Numbered from the stretch's first letter, positions 20,501 to 30,039 are shown. The stretch: DNA of 64,000 nt from Phaeodactylum tricornutum CCAP 1055/1 (GCF_000150955.2 NC_011690.1:434001-498000); one strand, 5' to 3'. Notes: generated by a model from the letters alone, not told the origin. Made by a program: numbers and translations.

Positions 20501-22267
20501 ATGTTGGAGTGGACTAGGTCCAAAGATCTTTCTAAGGAATCAGCTGCTCTCCTTCTAGGATGCATGCGCAAGTGCCTGCGCATCTTGTCCAAGCTCGCAA
20601 CCTCTATTGACCGTGCATTGGTGCGACGCACGGCCGAGAATCTTCAAGAGCTGCTTATTACCTTCTCCTTGCCTCCAGAAATTGTTGGCTCGGCGATTAC
20701 TGCGCTTGCAGCGACCACGATCTCGGCAAACCCCGAATCCAGCGATAAGGAGCACCGCAAAAGGTGTGCGAACTGGATACATTCAGTCTTTGAAGCATGT
20801 GAACAAGAAATCGCCGCGTGCGTCAATGAAACCAGCACAGTCACAGCGCCAGCTAAACTGACCAGGATTCTATTTACACTTGGTGAGGTCTCAATGATCG
20901 GCTTTCATGCGAGCGGTGACGAAGGCTCGTCTGAAATGCTGAGTAGTGGCGAACGACAGGATAGCACCGAAGTATCAGTACTTAGGGGTTTGAAGGAGCG
21001 CCCCAACTCCAAGCTAGTTCAGCTTCTTCACGCTTTTCTTCCTGAGCGATTACCTGGCTTTTCTGGCGAGAGAACTCCCGAGGAGCTTCGTGCACATGCA
21101 TTTACAGCTCTCGGTAAACTCTGTCTCCGGGACGACAAACTCGCCAAGACTTCCTTGAACATTCTCGCAAGAGAGCTATACGAGAATATGAATAACGGTA
21201 GCCCGTCAGTCCAGAACAACGCATTACTCGTCTTGGGAGATCTCTGCGTAAAATATACGAATATGGTAGACCGCTTCCTCCCGGTCATGGCAGCATGTAT
21301 GCAATCTGGGGTTACAGATCTCGCAACAAACGTTTTAGGTTCTTCTTTGTCCTCTTCAGCAATGGTTCGAAAGAATGCGGTCCTCCTTTTGTCGAGCCTA
21401 ATCCTCCAGGACTACATAAAGTGGCGCGGCCTTTTGTTCCATAGATTCCTGGTCGCTTCCGCTGACGAAGACGAAGAGGTTGCCAATTTGTCTGAAATGA
21501 TCGTCTGCGGTCCTTTGATTACGAAGCAACCTAAGCTGTTTTTCAATCATTTTGTTGAATCTATATTTGTTCTGAATCGATGCACAGCCCACCCCATATA
21601 TGTTGCCGCGGCAACAATGGGTGACTCAGGCTCTGGGATTGCAGTCGGGTTTGAAGGAATCAGCCTTTCTGGAGAAGTCGGTCGCATTCGTCGTCATAAG
21701 ATGTACGAGATGATGCTAGCAAAGCTGACTGACGAAGATAAAATCGGTGTCACGGCTCGTATCGCCAAAGATGTTTTGGGTAGTGCCCTGCAAAGCGGCA
21801 GTGACTTACACTGCGCATGTGCTCTAGACATTCCTTCTTCTAGAAGCACAGGACAAGAAAGTGCTTTCAATGTCTTGAGCGACGCCTTGGTGGTTCTCTC
21901 GAGCCCTATGATTCGCGTCGGTAAGACAGCCAAGGAAGACGACGACATTGAAGACCCGAACGTTCCAAATGCGTCTCGTCGTGTACTAGTCGCCAAGGGC
22001 AAATTGTTGTCCAAGATTAGTCGCAAGCATTTGATCGAAATCATTCTCCCCATTCTTTGCAATCTCAAAAGCATTCTGCAGAAGAACTGTTCACGTTTGC
22101 TCAAAGATTTGATGGCCTTCTTGGTAGATGTCTTCCGCCGCTACAACACTGAAGTCAAAGAGTTTCTTGCTAGCGATCCCGATTTGCTACAAGAAATCGA
22201 GTACGATGCCAAACAATTCCAAAAGAAAAATCAATCGGAAACACCTCGTAATGTCGCCTCGAAGTGA
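17573..22267 (+). CDS. NCAPD3: Condensin II complex subunit D3 (CAP-D3)
   Basis: A HEAT-repeat subunit of condensin II, which compacts chromosomes in the nucleus. About 1564 aa, one open exon, from the first in-frame ATG; family proteins are about 1300-1500 aa. The C-terminal third gives the identity. The HEAT block NNALLVLGDLCVKYTNMVDR matches the 'Cnd1' core. VRKNAVLLLSSLILQDYIKW resembles human CAP-D3 (VRKQTLILLTNLLQEEFVKW). Then LLFHRFL, FFNHFVESIFVLNRC and the end motif LLQEIEYDAKQFQKK follow. The N-terminal half has low-complexity linkers and a KR-rich patch. A further 5' exon cannot be excluded. Condensin I D2 is the alternative, but the FVKW/FFNHFVE wording favours D3. Confidence 0.85.
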   Translation: MRMVRDAVHALLARTGHGDENVPLDSMHNVFIDNQGDAMPSSELVLCQRLLKYLKQASPSRQGSSQKTSTSDTNDDTGDEHNEQYCLRTNLRDNAPTTLTIRSVLGNIPSSQITHLTTLLATMLADRVDSDQLLPSTQDVQANQDAMNETACAVTLTATSLTAAQIYAYLLTLPGALGAGLVDVSTLTALSALLRRWRTECCGREHQWNAQNRVEQSTDGDHPTLPGKRRGTQPTRLQIDDMLMASQPVKRSRQGALLTETEECWGEQAQLADNVDASQISLSDNPSDMALSPSQLINVGLQVAQQVACIPRSKEFLSWSQEARDAILDAVTSVLATAAALSTGKNSTNSTSKDLCQSVKVTAVESLEKCLLEHSSDEPTLTDDANDSDQLTRRHESAVAILRGLLPSMIMKDVLPKGEQGKFAAAAIASDTLEGFLERIVEDISVHPHRWPARMSADYRAATRSETRTTPSNSAKDCSLMNTPTTARRSLGESNGGERSNRRSSHGLTPPRLKTPAAAAQNHRGICTSSNGRPRPVISAILGILQRLATDKGLDKASSRTVATDILYRCVRHLPHLERAHFLKFLIRCCYSKISAHRLVACEVIGQALSETWLWSDHVTTEFQISSDPTTPNSVRRQSLSPLVTQSSADMPAALLAALQGRLMDRVPAIRTVAAQSFTLNFRKVSAEHETPSTGARGVSISAMGLAQSFADEAYTIANSLRQRAACDEKATVRRAAVGALVELLIMSNHFPDFSCLLHAEDIDILRELCRDSSMLTRKSSSEALTRLLEHCLSAEASTSLKSTSIVIDLEQAWVSSVLTMVLDSEQGCIGKAMELVDRVLFCPIMRSSDDDAESESLVSVWRMLAAIGAGPGKQGASRSEIEALRVALAKTIEGAPSRPKMLESLLRKIHSVAVSTLDETQHQHDLIGNAIDSRRAGVWSLFEALMGYSKDLSEISQMVKSSNLDLDFLGTSWKRMLEWTRSKDLSKESAALLLGCMRKCLRILSKLATSIDRALVRRTAENLQELLITFSLPPEIVGSAITALAATTISANPESSDKEHRKRCANWIHSVFEACEQEIAACVNETSTVTAPAKLTRILFTLGEVSMIGFHASGDEGSSEMLSSGERQDSTEVSVLRGLKERPNSKLVQLLHAFLPERLPGFSGERTPEELRAHAFTALGKLCLRDDKLAKTSLNILARELYENMNNGSPSVQNNALLVLGDLCVKYTNMVDRFLPVMAACMQSGVTDLATNVLGSSLSSSAMVRKNAVLLLSSLILQDYIKWRGLLFHRFLVASADEDEEVANLSEMIVCGPLITKQPKLFFNHFVESIFVLNRCTAHPIYVAAATMGDSGSGIAVGFEGISLSGEVGRIRRHKMYEMMLAKLTDEDKIGVTARIAKDVLGSALQSGSDLHCACALDIPSSRSTGQESAFNVLSDALVVLSSPMIRVGKTAKEDDDIEDPNVPNASRRVLVAKGKLLSKISRKHLIEIILPILCNLKSILQKNCSRLLKDLMAFLVDVFRRYNTEVKEFLASDPDLLQEIEYDAKQFQKKNQSETPRNVASK

Positions 22268-22378
22268 TCGTCATGGACGACACCTTATCTTATTTTACAA
22301 ATGAATATAAGGGAATAAAAAGGAGACACTAATCATCTTCAGAAAAGCCTTCGCAGCGATAGAAAATAATTGCATACA

Positions 22379-23332
22379 TTAGGTCCTTTTGAGCGACGCG
22401 GATGCTTCTTGCACCAGTCCATTCATTGCCGTTATCATCAAGTCTGTATTCGAGCCGGTTGGAGGTGTTGTCACAATCGGAATTTCAGTTTTCAAATCAT
22501 CTATCGCGGCTTGTACAATTTGAGGAATGTCTTCTTGGACGTGCCGTCCTGGACTAAGAAAGTAAGGATGGCAAATAATTTCATCCACTCCCGCTTCCAA
22601 TAAAGACACAATCCCATCGGCAATGGACGGAGTCGCAATTTCCATGTGCGCAGCCGTCACGATTGTATTCGAATCAGCAACGGTTTCTTGATAGCGTTCG
22701 GCCAAGGCGTGCAGACGCTTGTTGGAAGATTCTTTGCGAGAGCCATGATCGATCAGTAGGACACCAAGTTTACGTGAATTTCTAGTCGTAGTTGTCGCAG
22801 AGATCGTGTTTGACGACGACTCGATGTAAACGGTGCCCTCGTCTCCCACCACAACGTCCGGTGTCCCGTTGGCGTACGCGTGTGGTGAAATCGTCGGATC
22901 AAAAACTACCGAAGTGTCTACAGCTGGTCGATCTTTGAAAGCTTCTGTTTCCCGAAAGTTCTTTTCCCTGTCCAATTTTGTGGCGCTCTCTGATGTCGTT
23001 CTCTTCGTCGTCGATCCGTTCAGATTGAAACCTACTGGGTTGCCAATTTTTGGCAAAGGTCTAGGAGCCGCAGCCTTGGGATCCAGCGGCTTTTCGTCCG
23101 GCGAGATTCCGTTCGGATAGGCGTGAGGGCTGAGCAAAGGATCAAAGTATTCAAAAAGATCTGGCTCATCCTCTTCCTGATTCGAAGCTTTCTGTATGAC
23201 GGACGAAAAGCAGCGCTGGTCTGTCATTACTAATTGACGCTCGTGTCGACGATGCCGGACTACAAACGCTGCAGCGAATTCCGTTACCGATGCCGACAAA
23301 ATTGCCAGAAACCCAGCAGAGACGAAACGCAT
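22379..23332 (-). CDS. sirB: Plastid sirohydrochlorin ferrochelatase (SirB/CbiX type)
   Basis: Inserts iron into sirohydrochlorin, the last step of siroheme synthesis, feeding plastid nitrite and sulfite reductases. A single exon of 317 aa. The ATG at 23332 is chosen because it starts a signal peptide ending TEFAAAFVVR (17-26), an AAF plastid motif of diatoms; the longer frame has no targeting sense. The chelatase core (about 188-317) is the short single-domain form. It shows LLIDHGSRKESSN (metal His196), AAHMEIATPSI and ICHPYFLSPGRHVQEDIP (His255 and H264). Between the transit region and the core lie two copies of a FDPxxSPHAYxNG motif (63-75 and 144-156) that do not belong to the enzyme fold. 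Cobalt chelation is the alternative activity in CbiX. Convergent with CAP-D3, with 111 bp between stops. Confidence 0.88.
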   Translation of the reverse strand: MRFVSAGFLAILSASVTEFAAAFVVRHRRHERQLVMTDQRCFSSVIQKASNQEEDEPDLFEYFDPLLSPHAYPNGISPDEKPLDPKAAAPRPLPKIGNPVGFNLNGSTTKRTTSESATKLDREKNFRETEAFKDRPAVDTSVVFDPTISPHAYANGTPDVVVGDEGTVYIESSSNTISATTTTRNSRKLGVLLIDHGSRKESSNKRLHALAERYQETVADSNTIVTAAHMEIATPSIADGIVSLLEAGVDEIICHPYFLSPGRHVQEDIPQIVQAAIDDLKTEIPIVTTPPTGSNTDLMITAMNGLVQEASASLKRT

Positions 23333-24051
23333 ATTGGAACGGACGGCAACTGGATCTGCAACTAAGTATGAGTACGGTAAGCAAAGGAGCGGACGCTTTG
23401 CCTGCACCGTACCAGCATTTACAATCTCACCTTTCTCCAAAGGAAGGATGCGGAGGTTTCACAGTTTACTCACAATGATTGTGTCATGTCCTTTCTTTCG
23501 TCAAAACCAGCACAGCAGGCTACATTGAGCAAATCCAGTGGTAGTGGATCTGGTGATGTGACATAGGTATTATGTCACAGCCCCTATAATTTAATCTTTT
23601 GTTGCGTATCATCACGTCCTGTATGGAATGTACTGTAAATATGGACCTACGTATCTACCACGGTGAGATTAACAGAATATAGGGTTCGGTCTTACCCGGA
23701 CGTGAAATCGTCCTTCCACTTACAGTTATTCCCGTGTCGTTTTCACAGCTATGTCAGCTAACTGTAAGTTTAACTGTTGTACCATACATGGTTCTGTGCT
23801 TTTCAAGTACCTCATCTGTTACCTTTACTCGACGTATTTGTTTGATCTTGAAAACCTCCGAAAATGAACCTTCTGGACCTAGTTAACGGTCTGATCCCGC
23901 TCTCAAAACTCGAATCAAAATTTGGAGTGAATTCCACCCTTCCCCAATCTGCTTCCTAACTCGCACACATGGCTGTTTTGCAGCCAGCGATTGAAAAGCG
24001 GACAACATATCACGAACAACACACAATTAAAACAGGACAAGAGCGAAAGCC
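23333..24051. promoter_or_regulatory. Divergent upstream region, SirB / small unknown gene
   Basis: A 719-bp AT-rich region without a gene. It carries ACTGT-type elements near 23630 (TACTGTAAAT), 23720 (TTACAGTTATT), 23760 and 23772, and the inverted repeat listed separately. Confidence 0.45.
23557..23579. repeat. Perfect 9-bp inverted repeat, 5-bp loop
   Basis: TGTGACATA at 23557-23565 and TATGTCACA at 23571-23579 are exact reverse complements with GGTAT between. It lies about 225 bp upstream of the SirB ATG and 470 bp upstream of the next + strand gene. It could be a dimeric factor site or a small hairpin; nothing in sequence decides. Confidence 0.6.
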
Positions 24052-24576
24052 ATGCATTGGGGTGTGTACTCAACCGCGGAGACCGTGTTGGATCAGGCAG
24101 CTCCCAATCATACAGACGCAATCTATGGGGGTACATCACTAGCCGATCTAGTCCTGGCTTACAACAAAGATAAAAACGACAAAGATGACGATTCCATACC
24201 GTTTGACGAAGAGCCAACAACCCCCCTGTTTCCCAAGAGCCCTTTTACGAACATTGACTGGAACCCAGTGATTTTAACGGAAAAGCGGCTGTGGAGCGCG
24301 ACGAGCACCTTCCGCCTGAGGTTCCAATCTTCATCCGGTGCGAAAGGCAAGCTGATGTATCCAACTTTCAACTCTTGGCCAACACGGCTTGGTGCGAAGA
24401 CAAGAATTTGGATTGGATGGCGGCGGTATGGCAAGAGGTATCTAGTTGGTGGGAGGCGCACGCGTCCTGCGGAAGCGTTTCTAATCTTTCACGCGAATTC
24501 GAAACGCACGCTCGAGCGTTTGAAACGCGACGGAAGCGTGTCAGTTTATACGAAACGCGTTCGTAGGAGTAGATAG
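24052..24576 (+). CDS. Small unknown protein, probable frameshift
   Basis: Not recognised. The ATG at 24052 starts an acidic, coding-looking segment (about residues 1-72, up to FTNIDWNP). After about 24265 the same frame turns Arg-rich and implausible. The next frame over becomes coding-like (SDFNGKAAVERDEHLPPEVP and on to NLDWMAAVWQEVSSWW) and runs to a stop at 24566. One missing base around 24264-24269 would join them into a protein of about 170 aa. I found no GT-AG pair that does the job. It may be an assembly error, a strain variant or a decayed gene. The ORF as written gives 174 aa to 24576. Confidence 0.45.
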   Translation: MHWGVYSTAETVLDQAAPNHTDAIYGGTSLADLVLAYNKDKNDKDDDSIPFDEEPTTPLFPKSPFTNIDWNPVILTEKRLWSATSTFRLRFQSSSGAKGKLMYPTFNSWPTRLGAKTRIWIGWRRYGKRYLVGGRRTRPAEAFLIFHANSKRTLERLKRDGSVSVYTKRVRRSR

Positions 24577-25034
24577 TTACTTTCTGTTTGTTGTGTGTTA
24601 GTGACTGCGGGCATAGACGGCGCAGCTTCCGCTTGTGCCGTGACTATCCGTATCGTGGATGGACTGTGAATCTTTATTGAGGTATTCATGCGCTTCTATC
24701 CGCACAAATAGAATTGGGCATATACAGTGTCATTTCTTACGCCATAAAATATGCTCTCGATTCATGCCATGAGTGATTGTTCTAGCCAGTACTGTTTCTC
24801 TATCTAGTAGGCTGCTCTATTCGTAGAGACGGGACTTTGATGGGCGGTATCATAAGCCCTATTTGGTATAACCCTAATCTGTCATTCCACGCGGCAGCCG
24901 GCTGCAACGGTCCTCTCCATAGGCTCAAACTCGTTGGCGTTCCATACTTTATGTTATCCGTATCAGTGTCTACACAGCTCGTTCTCGCTGGTTAGACCAA
25001 TTGTTCGTGCAATAGCTTTCGTTTCTACCACACT
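24577..25034. other. Intergenic upstream of Hsp70-like gene
   Basis: AT-rich with one GGACTGTGAA element near 24661. Nothing else is seen. Confidence 0.45.
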
Positions 25035-27523
25035 ATGTCGTTGGCAACTACGGGTGGTGGCGGTATGGGATCCGCCGGGGGAGGCGGGGGTCTCATGATG
25101 GCACATTCGACTGGAGGAACGATGAGTGCTGCGACGGGTCCCCCACCTCCACCACAGGCGAGTTTCGACGGAGGTCCGGCCCCTCCCCCGTCCGCTGCAG
25201 CGCTCGGAGCCGATCTTATCGACAAACAGCTCGGGCTTATCGACTAAACAGGTCAAGAGTGTCGCTCATTTACCCTTGGTAGCGATTGATTTGCACGAAA
25301 CACAGCCACACATCGCGTTGTTTCCACCAAAAGGCGAAGACCCAGCGGCGGGTGACGTCTTGCCCGTACTTGTGGGGAAAATGAAAGGAAACGTAGTGCT
25401 CAAGGCAAACGAATCATCCCACAAGACACTGCGAAAGTGGTTGACCAAATCCAAAGGGTACAGCTCACTCCAAGCCGACAGTCTGGCGACAGCAAACGAA
25501 ACATCCAGCGTAGTGGTGTTGGAAAAACCCTATCGATGGCTGGGTTTGCGCCGCTTGAATGACGCTCCCACCTTTTTACGCGACTCCGTAGATTCTGAAC
25601 AAACCAATTCCCATGCCATTGCCGAAGAATCCTCCACCGAGCCCGGGGTGACTTTTGGAATTGGTACTCTGGACGGATCACAGCCTGCCGGAGATGATTT
25701 TGACCGGGTCGTTTGCAAAGTACGACTGTCCTCCGCTAAAAAGACGCTTACAGTTTTACCAGAAGAAGCTACACAACTCTTAATTCATCAAGCGCAGTAT
25801 CATGTGGCGCACAAACATCAACAGCTGCAGGCGTCAACGTCGGAATCGTCAGACCACGATGAAGAAACGGTATTGGAGTATCCCGTGTCGATTGCCCTAC
25901 CAAGTTGGGCCACTCATGATGCTGCGGTCGAAGCCTTGACGGATTCGGTTGGTGTGGGAAATACGGTCATTTTGGCACGCTCGGTCTGCGCATTGGCTGG
26001 CGCCCTGTTGCCACATCCGGAAGGTAAGGCCAATCCCGTCCTCGATCGTTTGCAAAAGGTCCGAACTGCCTTGCACAAGGAGTTTTCCCGTCTACAGGTC
26101 CAAGATCCCACAGCCACCTTTAAGGACGATATGCTCGTCCTATTGGTGGGCATTGCCAGTGACGGCATTGAGGCGACGGCTGTACAGATATCCAATCTTC
26201 AAACCTCCCAAATGAGCTGTTTGTTTGGTGACTTTGATATCTTGTCCAACGTTGCTTATCAAACCAACAACCCCGTCTCGAAAGTAGCCTTGTGCCTGTC
26301 CGAATTGGAGGCCAATCTCGATGCCATTGCTCCGGACTCTGACGGTCCCGCCGTCATTCTCACTTACGGATTCACGGGGTCGCAAGACGTGCTGAAGCAA
26401 AAATGGGACGAAATCAAAAGCCAGCAAAACGAATGGTCCAAGGTGCCGTTGATTGCGACCAAATCCGAAGCGGTCGCCTTGGGTGCAGCCGTGCTGGGAG
26501 CCGTCAGTCACGGACGGATATCCGTGCTGGTGACAAAAGGCAAGAAGACCAAGGCGGATCTGGCCTTGACGGTGCACAACGTCGCACCTGTCGCTGTCGG
26601 TGTGCAGCTCAACTACTTTGGAGGCAGCGAGAACGACTGGACACCGGTTAAAACTATTTTTGATTTTGATCGACGCGTTCCGGCGGGACCGTACCCGATC
26701 GATCTTAAAGCAGCCGAATGTGTGGTTCAACGCGAGACGAAAAACGTGGAATCCCTGTCGGATGAGGACTATCTCAAAGCAATCAAGGACAACGAGGGCG
26801 CGAAGGGTATTCCCAAACGCGAAGAATCCGCTTTGAATTTGCAAGTTCAAATCGTGCAAAAATGGACGCGAGATGGAGAGTGGAAAAAAGTTGGAAGTCC
26901 CATGGAACCTCTCGTCAAATTGGACGCTGATGAAAATCGGGTCGCGTGCGAAAGTGTTGCTCTAGAAATCAGTCTCGGGGCGACGGGTATGATCATGACC
27001 AATCTCAACGGCGAACGGTACGTCTCTCCTTACAAGTGTCAGTCGTTGATTGCGGTTGTGACTGGGCATTGTTCCTCACTTGTTGTTGCGCCCGATCTTT
27101 GCCAGTGAGTCTGTTGTACAAGCAACAAAGTCTGCTCGTAATAATGCAATTCGATACTACGTGGGAATTCTGCTCGCGATCCTGGTCTTTGGTGGACTCC
27201 TGGTCAAGTCATACTGGGAGGACCACGTTTTCAAGCGCGATACCGCCCGGCTGTTGGCCTACTACAAACATATAATTCCGGGCAGTATTCAGGACGGTGA
27301 CTACGACACGGCACGGTATTTGGTGTGGAAGTATCGGGGCAAGAGCGACAAATTGTGGAAGAATCTCGAAAAGAAATACGGCGAGCCCGTATTGGATACT
27401 CACGAATGGCCGGATACTGCTGTTGACGATGACGCACGAAGACCACTGAATGAAGAGCATGAAACTGTCGAGTTGGACGAAGAGGATGAGAAGGAGACCA
27501 AACAGGAAGAACCCGACCTGTAG
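25035..27523 (+). CDS. Degenerate Hsp70-like protein with C-terminal membrane anchor; frame break near 5' end
   Basis: The ATG at 25035 opens a Gly/Pro-rich leader ending ADLIDKQLGLID at a TAA (25245-25247). The following coding frame continues directly as KQVKSVAHLPLVAIDLHE but is shifted by one base. Total coding length is 3n+1 after splicing, so one extra base near 25246 restores about 799 aa. The body is an actin/Hsp70-type ATPase fold by its late motif SEAVALGAAVLGAVSHGR (Hsp70: EAVAYGAAVQAA). The first phosphate loop (normally IDLGTT) reads IDLHET, so ATP binding is doubtful. A GT-AG intron at 27018-27105 joins the body to a last exon (27106-27523). That exon has a membrane segment (YYVGILLAILVFGGLLV) and an acidic tail. 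It resembles ER Hsp110/HYOU1-like relatives only loosely. Location is inferred as an internal membrane. Confidence 0.6.
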
Positions 27524-27669
27524 TTGTGAGATTGCTCTCCATGAAACCATGTGGTGGAGACCGGTTCGCATACACACAGGAAATTGCTTTGCGTGGCGGA
27601 AGTGGTTTCACATACTACGATACATGAGCTTGTCCATAAAGAGAGGAAAGATTGCGGTGACTTAAAGGA
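27524..27669. other. Short convergent spacer
   Basis: The 3' untranslated region between the Hsp70-like gene and the minus-strand coding segment below. Nothing is seen in it. Confidence 0.4.
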
Positions 27670-27955
27670 TTAAATATTTTCAATGCTACCACGAAAAGAT
27701 GGAGCCGTTCGTATTCCCATAAGTTTGAGTGGGGTAATAGGTACATGCGGGGTAATATTTGCAGGGATGTGGTATGATATAGCAATCAAAGCACGAAACG
27801 CGTTCTCGGGATTATTCCCGGTCATCGTGGCGTCAAACACCATTTGATTCGTGGCACCGAGCAATAGCAGGTACCGTTCCGCTGCCACAGACCGATCAAG
27901 CAAAGCGGTAGTAACGTTCGGTTCTTTACAGCGGCACGGTGGGGAATGCCGTCAG
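27670..27955 (-). CDS. Coding-looking segment without a start, possible extension of the upstream minus-strand gene
   Basis: A minus-strand frame open from about 27955 to the stop at 27670 reads KEPNVTTALLDRSVAAERYL and continues LLLLGATNQMVFDATMTGNN. Its residue usage is protein-like, but there is no ATG before an internal Met. It starts right where the gene 27926-29358 ends, in another frame. A one-base shift near 27933 would make it that gene's C-terminus, adding about 85 residues. I found no intron that would do so. It may be a separate fragment or a 3' exon of an unmodelled transcript. Confidence 0.3.
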
Positions 27956-29358
27956 GGCTTCGCGATTCTTGTCTTGCAAGCCTTGAAAGACGAGATTCGG
28001 CAAGGGCGCGGATGCGGATACCGGGACAGATGTCGGCATGGATGGTGTCGTTGCTGATATGTGTTGCTTGCCGGAAGAGCGTGAATGATACATCTCTGGT
28101 GTGGGCGGTGTTGTATTGATGTACCAGCCCCAGAGCGGACTTTCCACTCCACTATTGCTGGGGAGCGGTTCGCCATGCGACGGCAAAGGCCGTTCTAAAT
28201 TGCGATGCGCTCGTTCCATGCCTTTCGGCAAGTAGCTCTTTTCTGCAGGAGCATGAGGCTCTTCGAGTTGCGAACGAATGGATCGTGATCGTTGAAGCGA
28301 ATGGCTGTGAGTGGGGCCAACTCGCGTGCGAGTGAGGGATGACTCGTACGGAAAGCTCTGTTGATTTCCCATAATGATGGTGATGATAAAGATGAGTAGG
28401 TGCCAAAAAAGATCAAGTGTTGAGAATGTGCGCATGAACAGATACAGGTTTATGCAGAAGCAAGCGCAAGGGTCATGATGGGGATGACAAGGCAACGAAT
28501 AATCGAATCAACCCGTCCAGGCTGTGAGACTGGAATAAGTGGAGTCGGTGGTGCCAATGAAAATGAAAATGACGCAACGAAGGGAACCCAAACTGATGGC
28601 AGATGTCAAGTTGTCCGGCACTCGGACATTGTGTCCGCATGACGCTCTGCTTTCCTCCGGAGTCCGGACAAACGAAGAGTACCCGGAAACAAACCGGTCC
28701 CGTAGGACTGAGTTTCCAGATTCCCCTTGGCGGACAGATAGTTCCAGGTCATCCATCGTCCAGGTAGTTAGGTAGTAGGTAGGTACCTCCATGCAACTAT
28801 CTAGCAAACGACGGAAAGTTGCGGGACTCTCTTTGCGACCAACGCAAAAATGTACTGAAACAATCAACACGGCTCGACGATCGAGAAGAGAACGGCTCGG
28901 AGAGTACTATTGGACGACACGAATGAACCTACCTTGTCGTTTTTCTCGGCTCGGGTGCCGTCTTGGCCAACAATCTCCACCAAGCTCTGCCCGGATTCAT
29001 CGGACCAGGACAACTCTTTCTTCCCGTGCTTCAGTGGTCGATTTGGAGTAATCAGATGCATTCCATCCAAAACTTCGGAACAAGATCCGATATCCGATAT
29101 ATCGGATCCGGCCAAACTTGGAGATGACTTTTTCAAAGCCGACTTCCGGGGTCTACGGGATTGGTTCCGAAGTAGCGACGAGTGACTCTGCGTTGGGTCT
29201 CCGTCGCTTTCCATATTTCTCCTTCGCTCTTCCTCCTCCTCCTTGGCTTGATCACCCCCAAGGATCCACATGAGTGTCCCCACGATTGGGGCTCGGATAA
29301 AGGCGCCGAACAAGCTCATCTCCACCCGATCAGCTTCGAGTGGCTGGTCAAACGCCAT
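27926..29358 (-). CDS. Unknown diatom-type protein, two exons with a long intron
   Basis: Not recognised at family level. Exon 1 (29358-28933) starts at an ATG and holds a hydrophobic segment (FIRAPIVGTLMWILGG), an acidic/basic charged run, KSALKKSS and LSWSDESGQSLVEI. Exon 2 (28357-27926) reads SFPYESSLTRTRVG and further on WGWYINTTPPTPEMY. Donor GTAGGT and acceptor CAACAG fit, both phase 0, giving 285 aa. The intron would be 575 bp, long for this genome. The alternative is two genes. The downstream half has its own ATG at 28372 giving a 148-aa protein beginning MGNQQS, a possible N-myristoylation site. The upstream half would then need another end. I prefer the joined model because SWSDESGQ and WGWY..TPPTPEM motifs seem to travel together in diatom proteins, but this is from memory only. 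Confidence 0.45.
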
Positions 29359-30039
29359 GATTACTATGTGTGTATGTGTGTATGAGTGTGTGTGAGTATC
29401 GGTGGAAGGATGGGAGAATATGTGTCACAAAATTTGCGGACGACACAAAGGACTGGATTGTTTGTGGCGGCCGGCTGCTGTCAGACTCTCTTTGTCTACG
29501 ATCGGGACAACGAGAAACGTTTCCAAAATTGCAGTTGGCGCCGAATGCTTAGCTGGCGAGTTCACCAATCACAAGCGCAGCCATCGGTTTCAACCGCAAC
29601 TGGAAGAACAAGGTGTCACGATGTCGTTATGTCCTCTTTGGTGTCCTTGAAGTTTCGGCACCGTAGCGTTCTACGAGAATGTGGAACTCCTCCGAACTAC
29701 GACATTAATCAGTAAGAGTGTCTTTGGTCTTCTTTGGAAATTCTATTGCGAAAAATCTCGCAACATGTCATCGACCTCATGAGACACATTTCAATCTCGA
29801 TTGGTTGTTGGCGATTGGTTGTGTGGGAGTGTTTCGAAATGCAAAATATTGTCTTTTCAATATTAAAAGTAAACCCGGAATTCCTTTCACAGTCAGCCTG
29901 TCGTCAATTTGCTCTGTATGCCCTCTCTCACTGTCGATACTGCTTGGGACTTTGATGTCGGCGTTGGCCATGAACAGTAGTGGCACCGAAGAAAACCAAC
30001 CAAGGTGCCGTTTCAGTACTTAATCGAAGAAAGGCGAAA
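29359..30039. promoter_or_regulatory. Divergent upstream region of the unknown gene and first TPD nuclease
   Basis: Holds a TGTGTG-rich tract at about 29365-29396 and AT-rich sequence. The nuclease frame is open upstream to a GTG at 29980, so its true start may lie in an unmodelled exon. Nothing else is seen. Confidence 0.4.
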
